64,000 bases of DNA from Shewanella schlegeliana (GTDB lineage Bacteria > Pseudomonadota > Gammaproteobacteria > Enterobacterales > Shewanellaceae): contig NZ_JAESVD010000012.1 of NCBI RefSeq assembly GCF_016765635.1, positions 109,732 through 173,731 on the forward strand, in the 5' to 3' direction. Both the position numbers and the translations under genes were made by a program. Shown piece after piece: positions 53,075 to 63,398 of the stretch; positions within the stretch are counted from its first letter, which is position 1; every line of letters starts with the position of its first letter. The notes under the pieces are model-generated. The model was not told the DNA's origin, did not search any database, and saw only the letters and a list, made by a program, of their open reading frames with translations.

Positions 53075-54313
53075 TTACTTCTGGCTATGCAGCGCTCTAA
53101 TGCGGCTCGAAAGCGAATATAAACGAATGAAGCCTTCCGCATCTTTTTGGTTATAAACATCATCGGCACCAAAGGTCGCAAACTCCTCTGAATACAAGCT
53201 ATTTGGAGAACGCTTCTTCACTACGCTGGCTTGGCCCTTATACAGCTTGACCACAACCTCACCATTAACCAGATCGGCTAGAGGCTTAGATGCTCCCAGT
53301 AGCGATTCACACAATGGAGTAAACCAACGACCGTCATAAACTAAGTGTGCCATCTGCGCACCAACTTGCTCACGCCACTCACGACTAGTTTTATCCAGCA
53401 CTAATTCTTCAATCGCACGCAGTGCAGCAAACATCACTGTGCCACCCGGCGTTTCATAACAGCCACGAGACTTCATGCCCACCAGCCTGTTTTCGGTAAT
53501 GTCGATTCTGCCGACACCATGGGCCCCCGCAACTTCATTCAAGACCATCAGTGCCTTGTAAGGCGACAGAGCTTCACCGTTCACCTTAGTGATCTTGCCC
53601 TGCTCAAGCTCTAGAGAAACATATTCAGGCTGGTTTGGCGCATCTTCAGGTGCCACAGTCATGGTCCAAACCCCTTTAGAAGGCTCGTTCCATGGATCTT
53701 CAAGCTCGCCACCTTCATGAGAAATATGCCAAGCATTTGCATCACGGCTGTAGATCTTGGTCGCCGAAGCGCTGGTCGCGATATTACGCACGGCAAGATA
53801 GTCCAGTAGATCTTCACGGCTTACCATCTCCCACTCACGCCACGGGGCAATCACTTTAAGATCAGGCGCTAATGCGGCAAAGCATCCCTCAAAACGCACC
53901 TGATCGTTACCTTTACCAGTACAACCATGGCAAACAGCATCTGCACCGACCTTACGCGCAACTTCAACCTGCGCCTTAGCGATAATCGGCCTCGCCATTG
54001 ATGTACCTAGCAGGTACGTTCCTTCGTAGATGGCGCCAGTGGCAATCGTTGGATAGATATAATCAGCCACCAGCTCCTCTTTTAAATCGACGATATAGCA
54101 TTCCGAAGCACCTGAGGCGATGGCTTTCTCATACAAACCTTCTAGCTCGGCATCGCCCTGGCCCACATCGGCACAAAAGGCTACGATCTCGCAGTTATCA
54201 TAGGTCTCTTTTAACCATGGGATGATCGCCGAGGTATCTAAGCCACCTGAATAAGCCAGAACAACCTTTTTAACGCCTGAGTGATTACTTACTGCTGAAT
54301 TTTCAATAGACAT
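53075..54313 (-). CDS. argG: Argininosuccinate synthase
   Basis: A 412-residue ATP-dependent ligase that joins citrulline and aspartate. The ATP loop is VLAYSGGLDTSAIIPWL near 18-34, and the citrulline/aspartate-binding region is CHGCTGKGNDQVRFE near 125. The C-terminal dimerisation arm is present. It has a short N-terminal extension (MSIENSAVSNHSG). It is 71 bp from argF. Confidence 0.97.
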   Translation of the reverse strand: MSIENSAVSNHSGVKKVVLAYSGGLDTSAIIPWLKETYDNCEIVAFCADVGQGDAELEGLYEKAIASGASECYIVDLKEELVADYIYPTIATGAIYEGTYLLGTSMARPIIAKAQVEVARKVGADAVCHGCTGKGNDQVRFEGCFAALAPDLKVIAPWREWEMVSREDLLDYLAVRNIATSASATKIYSRDANAWHISHEGGELEDPWNEPSKGVWTMTVAPEDAPNQPEYVSLELEQGKITKVNGEALSPYKALMVLNEVAGAHGVGRIDITENRLVGMKSRGCYETPGGTVMFAALRAIEELVLDKTSREWREQVGAQMAHLVYDGRWFTPLCESLLGASKPLADLVNGEVVVKLYKGQASVVKKRSPNSLYSEEFATFGADDVYNQKDAEGFIRLYSLSSRIRALHSQK

Positions 54314-54384
54314 CTTAATTTCCTACTAACTGTTTTTTATGTCGATCCGCTAGTGCAGATTGATAGTTGTTTTTCTTGAAATAA

Positions 54385-55290
54385 TTAGCTTAAAAGCGTT
54401 ACCAGCACTGCATTTTGAGCGTGCATTCTGTTTTCGGCTTGATGCAAGATAAGCGAGCCTTCGCCATCGACGATCTCGGCAGTCACTTCAACTTCTCGAT
54501 AAGCGGGTAAGCAGTGCATGAAATGTTTCGCCCCTGCTTTTTGCATCAACTGAGCATTAACCTGATAGGGTTTAAACTTGGCCTCGATCTCTGCCATCGG
54601 CGTTGAATCTCCCATCGAGATCCAAGTATCTGTGTAGATAGCATGGTGATCGCTAATTGCCTCAATATCTGAGCTTAAGATTAACTTGCCACCGTGTTTT
54701 GCCGCGAGTTCCTGCGCTTCACAAACCACTTTGCCATCAGGGAAGTGGCCCGGAGGGCAGATCACAGTTAACTGCGCCCCTAGAATTGCCGCTCCAAACA
54801 TCAAGGAGTGAGTCACGTTATTGCCATCTCCCACATAGGCCAGTTTCACCTTGCTCACATCACCATATTGCTCGGTTAAGGTCAGAAAATCCGCTAAGCC
54901 TTGGCAGGGGTGGTAGAGATCGGATAGAGCATTAATCACAGGCACAGTGCCATGCTCTGCTAACTCTTCGATAGTTGAGTGTAAAAATGTACGCGCAACA
55001 ATCGCATCCGCCCAGCAGGAGATATTGGCCGCAAAGTCTGAAACAGGTTCTCGCTTACCCAGTGCGCCATTTTGTTGATCCAGATACAAGCTGTGGCCGC
55101 CAAGCTTATTGATGCCGATATCAAAACTCACTCGCGTTCTCAGCGATGGCTTTTCAAATAACATCACGACACTCTTGCCCTCTAAGGCATGCTTATATTC
55201 GTCAGGATTAGTCTTAATATTTTGCGCCAATGCCAGTAGGTCGAGTAGTTGCTGCTGGCTTAGATCTTTAATCGATAGTAGGTGTTGCAT
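54385..55290 (-). CDS. argF: Ornithine carbamoyltransferase
   Basis: A 301-residue enzyme that makes citrulline from ornithine and carbamoyl phosphate. The carbamoyl phosphate loop reads FEKPSLRTRVSF (S-x-R-T-R, with Leu in place of the more usual Thr), and the ornithine-binding HCLPA motif is MHCLPAYREVEV near 265. Also present is YVGDGNNVTHSL near 150. It sits 12 bases after argB in the arginine operon. Confidence 0.96.
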   Translation of the reverse strand: MQHLLSIKDLSQQQLLDLLALAQNIKTNPDEYKHALEGKSVVMLFEKPSLRTRVSFDIGINKLGGHSLYLDQQNGALGKREPVSDFAANISCWADAIVARTFLHSTIEELAEHGTVPVINALSDLYHPCQGLADFLTLTEQYGDVSKVKLAYVGDGNNVTHSLMFGAAILGAQLTVICPPGHFPDGKVVCEAQELAAKHGGKLILSSDIEAISDHHAIYTDTWISMGDSTPMAEIEAKFKPYQVNAQLMQKAGAKHFMHCLPAYREVEVTAEIVDGEGSLILHQAENRMHAQNAVLVTLLS

Positions 55291-55302
55291 AAAACTTGTC
55301 TC

Positions 55303-56109
55303 CTAAGGTTGGATCTGTGTGCCAACGGTTTCACCCTGGCATAATGCAATTAACTGTTGTGCATGACGCCAAGAGGCTATCTGTACGGCTTGTCCCATGG
55401 ATTCTGCAACATCTAATGCAGCCTCCACTTTGACCTTCATTCCTTTCTCAATAACTCCAATCTTGGTTAACTCATTAACCTGCTCTCTGTTTAAACTATT
55501 AATGAGTTGCCCTTTACCATCGAGAACCCCAGAAACGTCAGACAACAAGACTAAAGAGCCAGAAACCAACTTAGCTAACGCTGTTGCCGCTTGGTCAGCA
55601 TTGACGTTAAGCATCTGTCCCTCATCACTAATGGCAATAGAACTCACAATCGGCATCCAGCCCTTGGCTAGAACGAACTCCAAATAGCTAGCATCATTTG
55701 GTTCAACTTCCCCTACCAACCCCAATAGCGGATCTTTAATCTTGGCGTTCATCATGCCAGCATCGGCTAGGCTCATGCCCAAGCAAGTTACGCCTGCCTT
55801 CATCGCTGCTGCTTGAAGAATTTTATTGGAGGTACCGGCTAAGGCTCCGACAACAACAGGGATCTGCGCTTCAGGTGTCACCCTTAAGCCATCCAGTTTT
55901 TCAGTTGTCATACCGTTCGCTTTTAACTGCTCATCAACCAGACAGCCACCGCCATGGACCATAACAAGTGGCTGACCATTTGCGATAATCTTGGCCGCCG
56001 CTTCCATTAACCGTGCCATACCCATTTCGCACTGCAGTAAAGCGCCGCCGACCTTGAGCACCATCACTGGCTTGGTTGCCACACTGTTTAGCTCTGCTTG
56101 CTTCATCAT
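55303..56109 (-). CDS. argB: N-acetylglutamate kinase
   Basis: A 268-residue amino acid kinase for the second step of arginine synthesis. The nucleotide and substrate loops are VLKVGGALLQ near 18 and VMVHGGGCLVDEQLKANGM near 48-66. The C-terminal KVEAALDVAESMG is also typical. Its start overlaps the argC stop by 4 bases. No N-terminal helix of the arginine-sensitive type is seen, which fits the linear, ArgE-type pathway of enterics. Confidence 0.95.
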   Translation of the reverse strand: MMKQAELNSVATKPVMVLKVGGALLQCEMGMARLMEAAAKIIANGQPLVMVHGGGCLVDEQLKANGMTTEKLDGLRVTPEAQIPVVVGALAGTSNKILQAAAMKAGVTCLGMSLADAGMMNAKIKDPLLGLVGEVEPNDASYLEFVLAKGWMPIVSSIAISDEGQMLNVNADQAATALAKLVSGSLVLLSDVSGVLDGKGQLINSLNREQVNELTKIGVIEKGMKVKVEAALDVAESMGQAVQIASWRHAQQLIALCQGETVGTQIQP

Positions 56110-57113
56110 AAATCCCCTTCAGACTGTGTTACCGAACAACCAAAATGAATCTTTATGCACTGCAAAGCTTGGCTCGCAGCCCCCTTCATTAAATTATCAA
56201 TGGCGCTGGCTACCACTAAATATCCTGTCTGTTCATCGTACTTCCACCCTAGATGGCAATAGGGAGTTAGCACCACATCATCTACCTTAGGAAATTGATT
56301 TTGTTTTACCGTGATAAGCTCAGCATTGTCGTAACACTGATAGGCTTTCTCAATATCATTTTCAGTGGTTCCAGGCTTTAATTTGACCGTAATCGTAGCC
56401 AAGATCCCGCGCTTAAAGTTGCCTAAGTGAGGAGTGAAGATAACCTCTTTTTCTAACTGAGTAGCTATCTCCGGTTGGTGCCGATGACCGAGTACGCCAT
56501 AGGGGGTTAAACTCACTTCACAGAAGCTGGTGTGAAGCTGCGCTTTTCTACCCGCCCCTGTTACACCGCTTACCGCATTAATCACAGGCAACAGATCAGT
56601 TAATAGATGAGAGAGTGGTTTTAACGCAGTCAGCGACGCCGTTGGATAGCAACCCGGCACCGCTATCATCTTACTCGCCACAATTTGCTCGGCATTCCAT
56701 TCGGCCAATCCATATACTGCTTCGGCTAGTACCTGTGGATATTCATGAGTAAAACCATACCACTTAGGATATTGCGTCACATCGGCAAACCGATACGCGC
56801 CACTCAAATCAAATACGGCTATACCTTGCTGATAGAACCAAGCGGCCAGATGCAGGCTCACACTATGGTCGGTCGCCAGCACCACCGCGTCGGCAGTTTT
56901 AACAATGGCTGCTTTTGCCTCTTCAGTTAGAGGGTTTAGGCTCAATGCTATCTGGCTATATGCAGGATAAAGTTCGGCAAGAGCTTTACCCTTGTCGAGG
57001 CTATTTTCAGACACATATAGACCTTGAATCGACAGGCTAAGGTCTGCATGAATAAGAGAGGTGAGCTGCGCGCCTGTGTATCCACTGGCACCAATAATGG
57101 CTATATTTTTCAT
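56106..57113 (-). CDS. argC: N-acetyl-gamma-glutamyl-phosphate reductase
   Basis: A 335-residue NADPH-dependent reductase. The dinucleotide turn is IIGASGYTGAQLTSLI (about 5-20), and the active-site cysteine is in AVPGCYPTASLTAL near 155. The GAGRKAQLHTSFCEV block is near 195-210. It is the first gene of the minus-strand argCBFGH operon. The promoter lies in the 276-bp gap shared with argE. Confidence 0.96.
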   Translation of the reverse strand: MKNIAIIGASGYTGAQLTSLIHADLSLSIQGLYVSENSLDKGKALAELYPAYSQIALSLNPLTEEAKAAIVKTADAVVLATDHSVSLHLAAWFYQQGIAVFDLSGAYRFADVTQYPKWYGFTHEYPQVLAEAVYGLAEWNAEQIVASKMIAVPGCYPTASLTALKPLSHLLTDLLPVINAVSGVTGAGRKAQLHTSFCEVSLTPYGVLGHRHQPEIATQLEKEVIFTPHLGNFKRGILATITVKLKPGTTENDIEKAYQCYDNAELITVKQNQFPKVDDVVLTPYCHLGWKYDEQTGYLVVASAIDNLMKGAASQALQCIKIHFGCSVTQSEGDL

Positions 57114-57340
57114 AGTCTATGACTTTAAAACCTTAATCTTGAATTGAGATGACGAAACGAAAAAAGAATGGGCACAACTTAAGCCCTGGCAGAACACCAT
57201 TTATTGACAAGATTATCGTCGCAGGAAGTGGGTACAAATAACCTTAATGATTATAGTTTGAATAAGACTGAACATATTAACTCTCATTAATCAGACCAAC
57301 GAAGTGTGGTAGTTACCTTAGCTGTTTGATAGACTAACAC

Positions 57341-57380
57341 GCAAAATTAATTATGCAATATATTTGAATATATATTTAGG
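57341..57380. promoter_or_regulatory. Probable ArgR operator (ARG boxes) upstream of argE
   Basis: A 14-base core at 57365-57378 (TGAATATATATTTA) matches the ARG-box core TGAATWWWWATTCA at 13 of 14 positions. A weaker half-matching site (about 10 of 14) is centred 21 bp upstream at about 57350, the spacing expected for adjacent ARG boxes. The pair lies just before the argE start and between the divergent argC and argE genes, so it could control both. Confidence 0.65.
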
Positions 57381-57389
57381 TATTTTTTA

Positions 57390-58541
57390 ATGAAAACACT
57401 TCCAGATATAAAAAGCAGTTTTAGTCAACTTATCGCCACGCCTTCAATTAGCGCCCTTGAAGCCGAACAAGATATGAGCAACATAGCTGTGATCGAACTA
57501 TTGCATACTTGGTTTACTGACTTAGGTATGCAGTGTCGCTCCATAGCCGTTCCAGCAACCCGTAACAAACACAACCTAGTGGCATCGTTTGGTCAGGGAC
57601 AGGGAGGCTTACTACTAGCAGGGCATACAGATACCGTGCCTTTTGATGAAGGGCGTTGGAGCCAAGACCCTTTTTCGCTAGTAGAGAAAAATAATCGCTG
57701 GTACGGCCTAGGTAGCTGTGACATGAAAGGCTTCTTTGCGCTCACTCTGGAAGCATTAAAAGAACTGCCAATGGATAAATTTAAGCGCCCACTGCACATA
57801 CTCGCCAGCGCAGATGAAGAGACCACCATGAATGGAGCGAAAGCCTTTGCAGCTGCAAAGTCCATTGCACCAGACTATGCCATCATAGGTGAGCCCACTG
57901 GTCTCAAGCCTGTTTATATGCATAAAGGGCATTTCACCCAAGGGATTAGAGTCACGGGTCGAAGCGGCCACTCATCGGATCCAGCAAAAGGCCTCAATGC
58001 CATCGAGGTCATGCACTTAGTGACAGGCCAGCTACTCAAGCTAAAACAACATTTAGCCGAAAATTATCGAGAAGATGCCTTCAGCGTACCCTACCCAACC
58101 ATGAATTTCGGTCATATCCATGGTGGCGATGCAGCAAATAGGATCTGTGGCTGCTGCGATCTGCATATCGATCTTCGTCCAATCCCCGGTCTTGGCCTGG
58201 AAGATTTGGAGCTAATGGTTGCCAACTACCTTGAACCAATATGCAGTCAATACCCAGGGTGCATTCAAGTCGCCCCCTTATATCCAGGCTCTGAGCCTTT
58301 TGCCGATAACAAAGAGGGCAGCTGGACACAGCTTGTTGCAGAGCTTAGTGATAGTCAGCCTGAAGTGGTTAACTACGCCACCGAAGCCCCCTATATCAGT
58401 CAATTGGGTTGTCAAACTCTAGTGCTCGGTCCCGGCAGTATCGAGCAGGCTCATCAACCTGATGAATTTTTAGATATTGGTTATATTGAGCAAACAAAAG
58501 ATCTATTAAAAAAGCTGATTTATCATGCATGTATAAAGTAA
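57390..58541 (+). CDS. argE: N-acetylornithine deacetylase
   Basis: A 383-residue zinc peptidase (M20 family) that removes acetate from N-acetylornithine. Metal ligands are in LLAGHTDTVPFDEGRW near 77-92 and GLGSCDMKGFFA near 110-121. The catalytic Glu-Glu is in ASADEETTMNG near 138. The C-terminal His is in LGPGSIEQAHQPDE near 355. It is divergent from argC. Confidence 0.96.
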   Translation: MKTLPDIKSSFSQLIATPSISALEAEQDMSNIAVIELLHTWFTDLGMQCRSIAVPATRNKHNLVASFGQGQGGLLLAGHTDTVPFDEGRWSQDPFSLVEKNNRWYGLGSCDMKGFFALTLEALKELPMDKFKRPLHILASADEETTMNGAKAFAAAKSIAPDYAIIGEPTGLKPVYMHKGHFTQGIRVTGRSGHSSDPAKGLNAIEVMHLVTGQLLKLKQHLAENYREDAFSVPYPTMNFGHIHGGDAANRICGCCDLHIDLRPIPGLGLEDLELMVANYLEPICSQYPGCIQVAPLYPGSEPFADNKEGSWTQLVAELSDSQPEVVNYATEAPYISQLGCQTLVLGPGSIEQAHQPDEFLDIGYIEQTKDLLKKLIYHACIK

Positions 58542-58709
58542 ATTATTAGTTTTTATCCTGCTTATAGAGCAAAGCTAAGTCGGGCCTTATCAGGCTGAAA
58601 ATAAAAAGTGATGTAGAGCACAATCATGGTCGATATTTCAAACTCGAACATTGCCTAGCACAGCACTGCTAGGTATTGTGAACTATTAGCTTACCAATAT
58701 GGAGCACGT

Positions 58710-61346
58710 ATGGTAGACATGTATGCCTCGCTAAGGTCCAACGTTGGAACCTTAGGGCAGATTTTAGGTGACACAATCCGCACCGATCTGGATGGCAATT
58801 TCCTAGATAAAATTGAACAAATCCGTCATCTTGCAAAAAGCTCACGCCAAGGCGATGATGCAGCTCGCGAAGAGATGCTTACTCTCCTATCTTCTTTAAG
58901 CGATGATGAGCTCGTTCCTTTTGCTAAAGCTTTTAACCAATTCTTGAATCTGGCGAATATCGCCGAGCAGTTCCATACGATTAGTCGCAACTGCGATGAA
59001 TTAGTCTGCGTTCCCGATCCTGTAGAGCAGCTATTGGGCCGTATGCTAGGTGGCAATATTGATAAAACCAAGGTGTTAGAATGTTTGAAAACACTCGACA
59101 TCGACTTGGTTCTCACCGCTCACCCAACAGAGATCTCTCGACGCACACTGATTCAAAAGTATTCGGCAGTTATTGATGCACTAGGGGCACTTGAAAATCC
59201 GCAGCTGACCGAGTTAGAGAGAAAGCAGCATCATTTACGTCTACGTCAGCTTATTGCACAGATCTGGCATACCAATGAGATCCGCCATGAGCGACCCACT
59301 CCTGTAGATGAAGCACGCTGGGGATTAAGTACCATCGAGGCTTCTCTATGGCATGCAATCCCAGATTTCCTTAGACAGCTTAACCAGCAGGTCGAAGAAC
59401 GCACTAATACCCAGCTACCTATCGATATCGCACCAGTAAAATTCTCAAGCTGGATGGGCGGTGATCGCGATGGCAATCCATTTGTTACCTCAACGGTGAC
59501 CCAAGAGGTTCTCGACCGTAACCGCCATACCGCCGCACGCCTGTACCTAAAAGATGTCGTTCTACTCGTAAACGAGCTATCAATGGAGGGGGCGAACGAA
59601 ACACTGCTTGCCTATACCAACGATAGTAAAGAACCATACCGAGTAGTATTGAGGGTTCTACGCCAAAAGCTTCGAAACACCATCGACTACCTCAATGCAA
59701 GACTCGAAGGCCATCAGCCTGAAGTCAATCCAAGTGAGATCATTTGGAATGAGAACGACCTAAAAGAGCCTTTGATGATGTTATATCAAAGCTTATGTGA
59801 TTCAGGCATGAGCCTTATCGCTAACGGTTTATTGCTCGATATGCTACGCCGCATCGCTTGCTTTGGTATTCATATGCTAAGACTCGATGTTCGCCAAGAT
59901 GCCGAGCGTCATGCCGACGTGATTGCCGAACTGACTCGCTACCTTGGCATGGGTGACTATGCTCATTGGGATGAAAAAGAAAAACAGGCATTCCTACTAC
60001 GAGAACTCACAGGTAAACGCCCTCTTATCCCAGCTAACTGGCAAGCATCTGCAGAAGTTGAAGAGGTATTAAAAACTTGTCGACTCATCGCAACTCAGCC
60101 AGCTCAAGCCATGGGCTCTTATGTTATCTCTATGGCAAGTCAACCATCAGATGTCTTGGCAGTACTGTTACTACTAAAAGAAACTGGCTGCCCACATCCT
60201 ATGCGTGTAGTGCCGCTATTTGAGACCTTAGATGACTTAAATAATGCCTCAGACTGTATGTCGGCTTTGTTTGCCATCGATTGGTATCGCGGCTACACCA
60301 AAGGCATTCAGGAAGTGATGATTGGCTATTCTGACTCAGCCAAAGATGCCGGTGTTATGGCAGCAGCATGGGCACAGTACACAGCCCAGGAAAAGCTAGT
60401 TGCCATCAGCCAAGAAGCCAATATAAAGCTCACCCTGTTCCATGGCCGTGGTGGTACTATCGGCCGCGGCGGCGGACCCGCTCACCAAGCGATCTTGTCT
60501 CAGCCTCCAGGTTCCGTAGATGGTCGCATCAGAGTCACAGAGCAGGGCGAGATGATCCGCTTTAAGTTTGGCCTGCCTAAACTCGCAGTGCAGAGCCTGG
60601 CGCTTTATACCTCTGCGATCATGGAGGCGACACTACTGCCTCCACCAGAGCCTAAGCCTGAGTGGCGCCAATGTATGCAGCGGCTTGCCGACGAATCGGT
60701 TTTAGCCTATCGCGCTATCGTTCGTGAAGAGCCAGACTTCGTGTCTTACTTCCGCGCCGCAACACCAGAAATTGAACTAGGAAAACTTCCGCTTGGTAGT
60801 CGCCCTGCGAAACGTCGGGTTGATGGTGGTATCGAGAGCTTACGTGCAATCCCTTGGATCTTCGCTTGGTCTCAAAACCGCTTGATGCTTCCAGCATGGT
60901 TAGGTGCAGGTGAAGCACTAAAGGCCGCATCGGAGAGAGGGGATTTACCACTACTGCAGGAGATGGAAAAACACTGGCCATTCTTCAAGACTCGAATTTC
61001 AATGCTAGAGATGGTTTACGCAAAAGCTGAGCCTAACCTGTCTAAGTTCTACGAGACTAGCCTAGTTCCCTCAGAGCTACACCACCTTGGTGTACAACTC
61101 AGAGAGCGCTTAGCAACGGGTGTCGAAGCTGTACTTGAGTTAACCCAAGCAGAAAGCTTAATGGCCCACACGCCGTGGAATCGTGAATCGGTAGAGCTTA
61201 GAAACCCCTACATTGATCCACTAAACTTCCTCCAAGCAGAATTGTTAGCGAGAACCCGTAGAGAGGAAGAGTCCTCTCAAAATGTTGAACTAGCATTGAT
61301 GTTAACCATAGCTGGCGTCGCAGCCGGAATGAGAAATACAGGTTAA
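58710..61346 (+). CDS. ppc: Phosphoenolpyruvate carboxylase
   Basis: An 878-residue enzyme that turns PEP and bicarbonate into oxaloacetate. Catalytic His138 is in LTAHPTEISRRT, the GGDRDGNPFVT block is near 250, and the second catalytic His is in FHGRGGTIGRGGGPAH near 578. The allosteric C-terminus ends in RNTG as in E. coli. The residue numbers agree closely with the E. coli enzyme. It refills the TCA cycle to supply the arginine pathway beside it. It overlaps the next gene by one base. Confidence 0.98.
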   Translation: MVDMYASLRSNVGTLGQILGDTIRTDLDGNFLDKIEQIRHLAKSSRQGDDAAREEMLTLLSSLSDDELVPFAKAFNQFLNLANIAEQFHTISRNCDELVCVPDPVEQLLGRMLGGNIDKTKVLECLKTLDIDLVLTAHPTEISRRTLIQKYSAVIDALGALENPQLTELERKQHHLRLRQLIAQIWHTNEIRHERPTPVDEARWGLSTIEASLWHAIPDFLRQLNQQVEERTNTQLPIDIAPVKFSSWMGGDRDGNPFVTSTVTQEVLDRNRHTAARLYLKDVVLLVNELSMEGANETLLAYTNDSKEPYRVVLRVLRQKLRNTIDYLNARLEGHQPEVNPSEIIWNENDLKEPLMMLYQSLCDSGMSLIANGLLLDMLRRIACFGIHMLRLDVRQDAERHADVIAELTRYLGMGDYAHWDEKEKQAFLLRELTGKRPLIPANWQASAEVEEVLKTCRLIATQPAQAMGSYVISMASQPSDVLAVLLLLKETGCPHPMRVVPLFETLDDLNNASDCMSALFAIDWYRGYTKGIQEVMIGYSDSAKDAGVMAAAWAQYTAQEKLVAISQEANIKLTLFHGRGGTIGRGGGPAHQAILSQPPGSVDGRIRVTEQGEMIRFKFGLPKLAVQSLALYTSAIMEATLLPPPEPKPEWRQCMQRLADESVLAYRAIVREEPDFVSYFRAATPEIELGKLPLGSRPAKRRVDGGIESLRAIPWIFAWSQNRLMLPAWLGAGEALKAASERGDLPLLQEMEKHWPFFKTRISMLEMVYAKAEPNLSKFYETSLVPSELHHLGVQLRERLATGVEAVLELTQAESLMAHTPWNRESVELRNPYIDPLNFLQAELLARTRREEESSQNVELALMLTIAGVAAGMRNTG

Positions 61347-61888
61347 TGAAATTACTAAAAGTGGCGCTTGCTAGCGCCTTGCTGCTATTGACTGGCTGTG
61401 TCAGTCAATACAGCATCACAGACAAAGAACTAGAAGCTTATCTTAACGATGAGATGCACTTTCAGGTAAAACAGGGCAATCAGATCTTCGGAATTGATCT
61501 GCACGTTAATGACATTAAAGTTACCCTAGGTGAAAAACCAGATACTATGGCGGTATCAGCGGTGACTATCGTTAATGTGCGCAATCCTATGATGCCAATA
61601 AGCGCAAACCTTGTTGCAGAGTTTGAAGCTGAGCCGTGGTACGACGCAACTGACCACAGTGTTCACCTGCGTAACTTACAGCTCGTTAAGGTGGAATCCA
61701 AACCTAAGGATATTGAGAAAGCAATAGGCTCAATAGCTCCGCAGCTAATGAACTTTTTGACTCAGTTTTTAGAAACTAAACCAGTGTATGTATTAGATAC
61801 TAAAGAGTCTAACCAAGCACTTATTGCCGGTATAACCAAGCGAATCGAGGTTAAACCCGGTAAGCTGGTATTGGTTTTTGAAGACTAA
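61346..61888 (+). CDS. YceB-like DUF1439 lipoprotein
   Basis: A 180-residue lipoprotein (lipobox LLTGC, Cys near 18) of the DUF1439/YceB family: YSITDKELEAYLNDEM after the lipidation site and a beta-rich body (MAVSAVTIVNVRNPMMPISA). The role of the family is not known; it is linked to the envelope. The start overlaps the ppc stop (TAATG), so expression is probably coupled to ppc. A terminator follows. Confidence 0.82.
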   Translation: MKLLKVALASALLLLTGCVSQYSITDKELEAYLNDEMHFQVKQGNQIFGIDLHVNDIKVTLGEKPDTMAVSAVTIVNVRNPMMPISANLVAEFEAEPWYDATDHSVHLRNLQLVKVESKPKDIEKAIGSIAPQLMNFLTQFLETKPVYVLDTKESNQALIAGITKRIEVKPGKLVLVFED

Positions 61889-61916
61889 CGATAAGTAATT
61901 AGTTCACGATTAAAAC

Positions 61917-61950
61917 TAAAAAGCAGGCTCCTATTAGCCTGCTTTTTTTA
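61917..61950. terminator. Bidirectional terminator between the DUF1439 lipoprotein gene and cinA
   Basis: The stem AAAAGCAGGCT / AGCCTGCTTTT with a short loop has A- and T-runs on both sides. It lies between two convergent genes. Confidence 0.88.
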
Positions 61951-61964
61951 TTATTTTCCAAGAG

Positions 61965-63239
61965 TTATTTTTCAAAGCGGCCTATCGAACCATAATCGAC
62001 AATAACAGCTTGGCCTAATAACTCTCTTCTTAGCATATCGAACGCTACGGCTGTACTTAAGCTACGCACCAGATCACGAGAGCGCCTTGGAAGCTTAATC
62101 ATCTGGCTGTAAACGCCTTCTTTGGTTGCAAGAGCAATGGCAACCGAGCCTACAGGCTTATCTTCCGTACCACCAGTTGGGCCAGCAATACCGCTTGTCG
62201 CCAACGCAAAATCGCTATCTAAAATTCCTCTTGCTCCCATTGCCATCTCTTCTACCGTAGCGATAGAAACAGCGCCATGGACATCCAAGGTCTCAGGTTT
62301 AACGCCCAACACTCGAACCTTAGACTCGTTGCTATAGGTAACTAAACCTTGATCAAAATAGGATGAACTTCCAGAAAAACTGATCAGCTGACTAGCTAGC
62401 ATGCCGCCAGTACAAGACTCAGCAACACTTAGACTTCGTCCTGAATCGACCATTAGAGAGTGGATCTCTTCGGCCAGACTTTTCTTGTCATCAGCAACGA
62501 TAGCATCCCCCAATATGGAGCGGATCTGCGTTTCAATTCTATCAAGTTGGCCAATTGCGACTTCACCACGAGCAAAAAGTTTAATCTCAATATGCGGCAT
62601 AAAAGAACGATAGCCGATGGTCATCCCACTAGGAAGCGCAATACACTCAAGCGTATCGGCAAGCGACGACTCCCCTTGACCTAGGGTGAGATATTTCCTT
62701 AATGCAACATCTCCTGCAATTTCAAATCGCTGTTTAACAAAAGGAATAAACTGCTCTTTAACCATCTGTTTAAATTCAAAGGGTACGCCGGGAGTGAAGA
62801 ACAACCAAGCACGGTTAAGCTTTACAGCGAAGCCACAGGCAGTACCAACAGGGTTATCTATCATAATGGCAGTCTCAGGTAGCAAAGCTTGCTTGAGATT
62901 ACTCTGAGGCATTACTCGACCATTACGGGTAAACCAATCCTCCAACCTTTCACGCCAAACAGTGTTCTCTACTAAGCTTTCTCCTTTAGCCAAAGCCATC
63001 GCTTCACTTGATAGATCATCGCTGGTAGGCCCTAAGCCGCCGTTAACTAAGATGATATCAGCCTCAAAGCTACGTTCTTTAAATACTGAAACGAGATCTT
63101 TTAAACGATCACCAACGGTCACTCGTCTTTGGCATTCAATACCATGCTCCATCATGGTATTGGCAAACCATGCAGCATTGGTATCAACTATCTGCCCCGC
63201 CAACACCTCTTCACCCGTACAAATCATTTCCAGCTTCAT
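61965..63239 (-). CDS. cinA: CinA-family protein (NMN amidohydrolase PncC-like)
   Basis: A 424-residue protein with an N-terminal MoaB/MogA-like domain (about 1-170: MICTGEEVLAGQIVDTNAAW, NGGLGPTSDDLS). The C-terminal PncC domain (about 260-415) has the catalytic SVAESCTGGMLASQLI and ATSGIAGPTGG blocks. PncC-type domains turn nicotinamide mononucleotide into nicotinate mononucleotide, recycling the pyridine by-product of DNA ligase. Both domains look complete. It lies downstream of the end of an rRNA operon on the same strand. Confidence 0.93.
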   Translation of the reverse strand: MKLEMICTGEEVLAGQIVDTNAAWFANTMMEHGIECQRRVTVGDRLKDLVSVFKERSFEADIILVNGGLGPTSDDLSSEAMALAKGESLVENTVWRERLEDWFTRNGRVMPQSNLKQALLPETAIMIDNPVGTACGFAVKLNRAWLFFTPGVPFEFKQMVKEQFIPFVKQRFEIAGDVALRKYLTLGQGESSLADTLECIALPSGMTIGYRSFMPHIEIKLFARGEVAIGQLDRIETQIRSILGDAIVADDKKSLAEEIHSLMVDSGRSLSVAESCTGGMLASQLISFSGSSSYFDQGLVTYSNESKVRVLGVKPETLDVHGAVSIATVEEMAMGARGILDSDFALATSGIAGPTGGTEDKPVGSVAIALATKEGVYSQMIKLPRRSRDLVRSLSTAVAFDMLRRELLGQAVIVDYGSIGRFEK

Positions 63240-63398
63240 TCGACAATCCTTAGCGCCCTCATTGCAGCTAAACTATGAAAGCTGAGCAGTAATAGCAAGA
63301 ATCAATTGTGATTATTTCTGCTCTCAATGTGAATAATGAAGAGAAAAGGTTTATACCATCCCATTGATTGCAAACTGCAATTTAGGTGAGCGCATATA

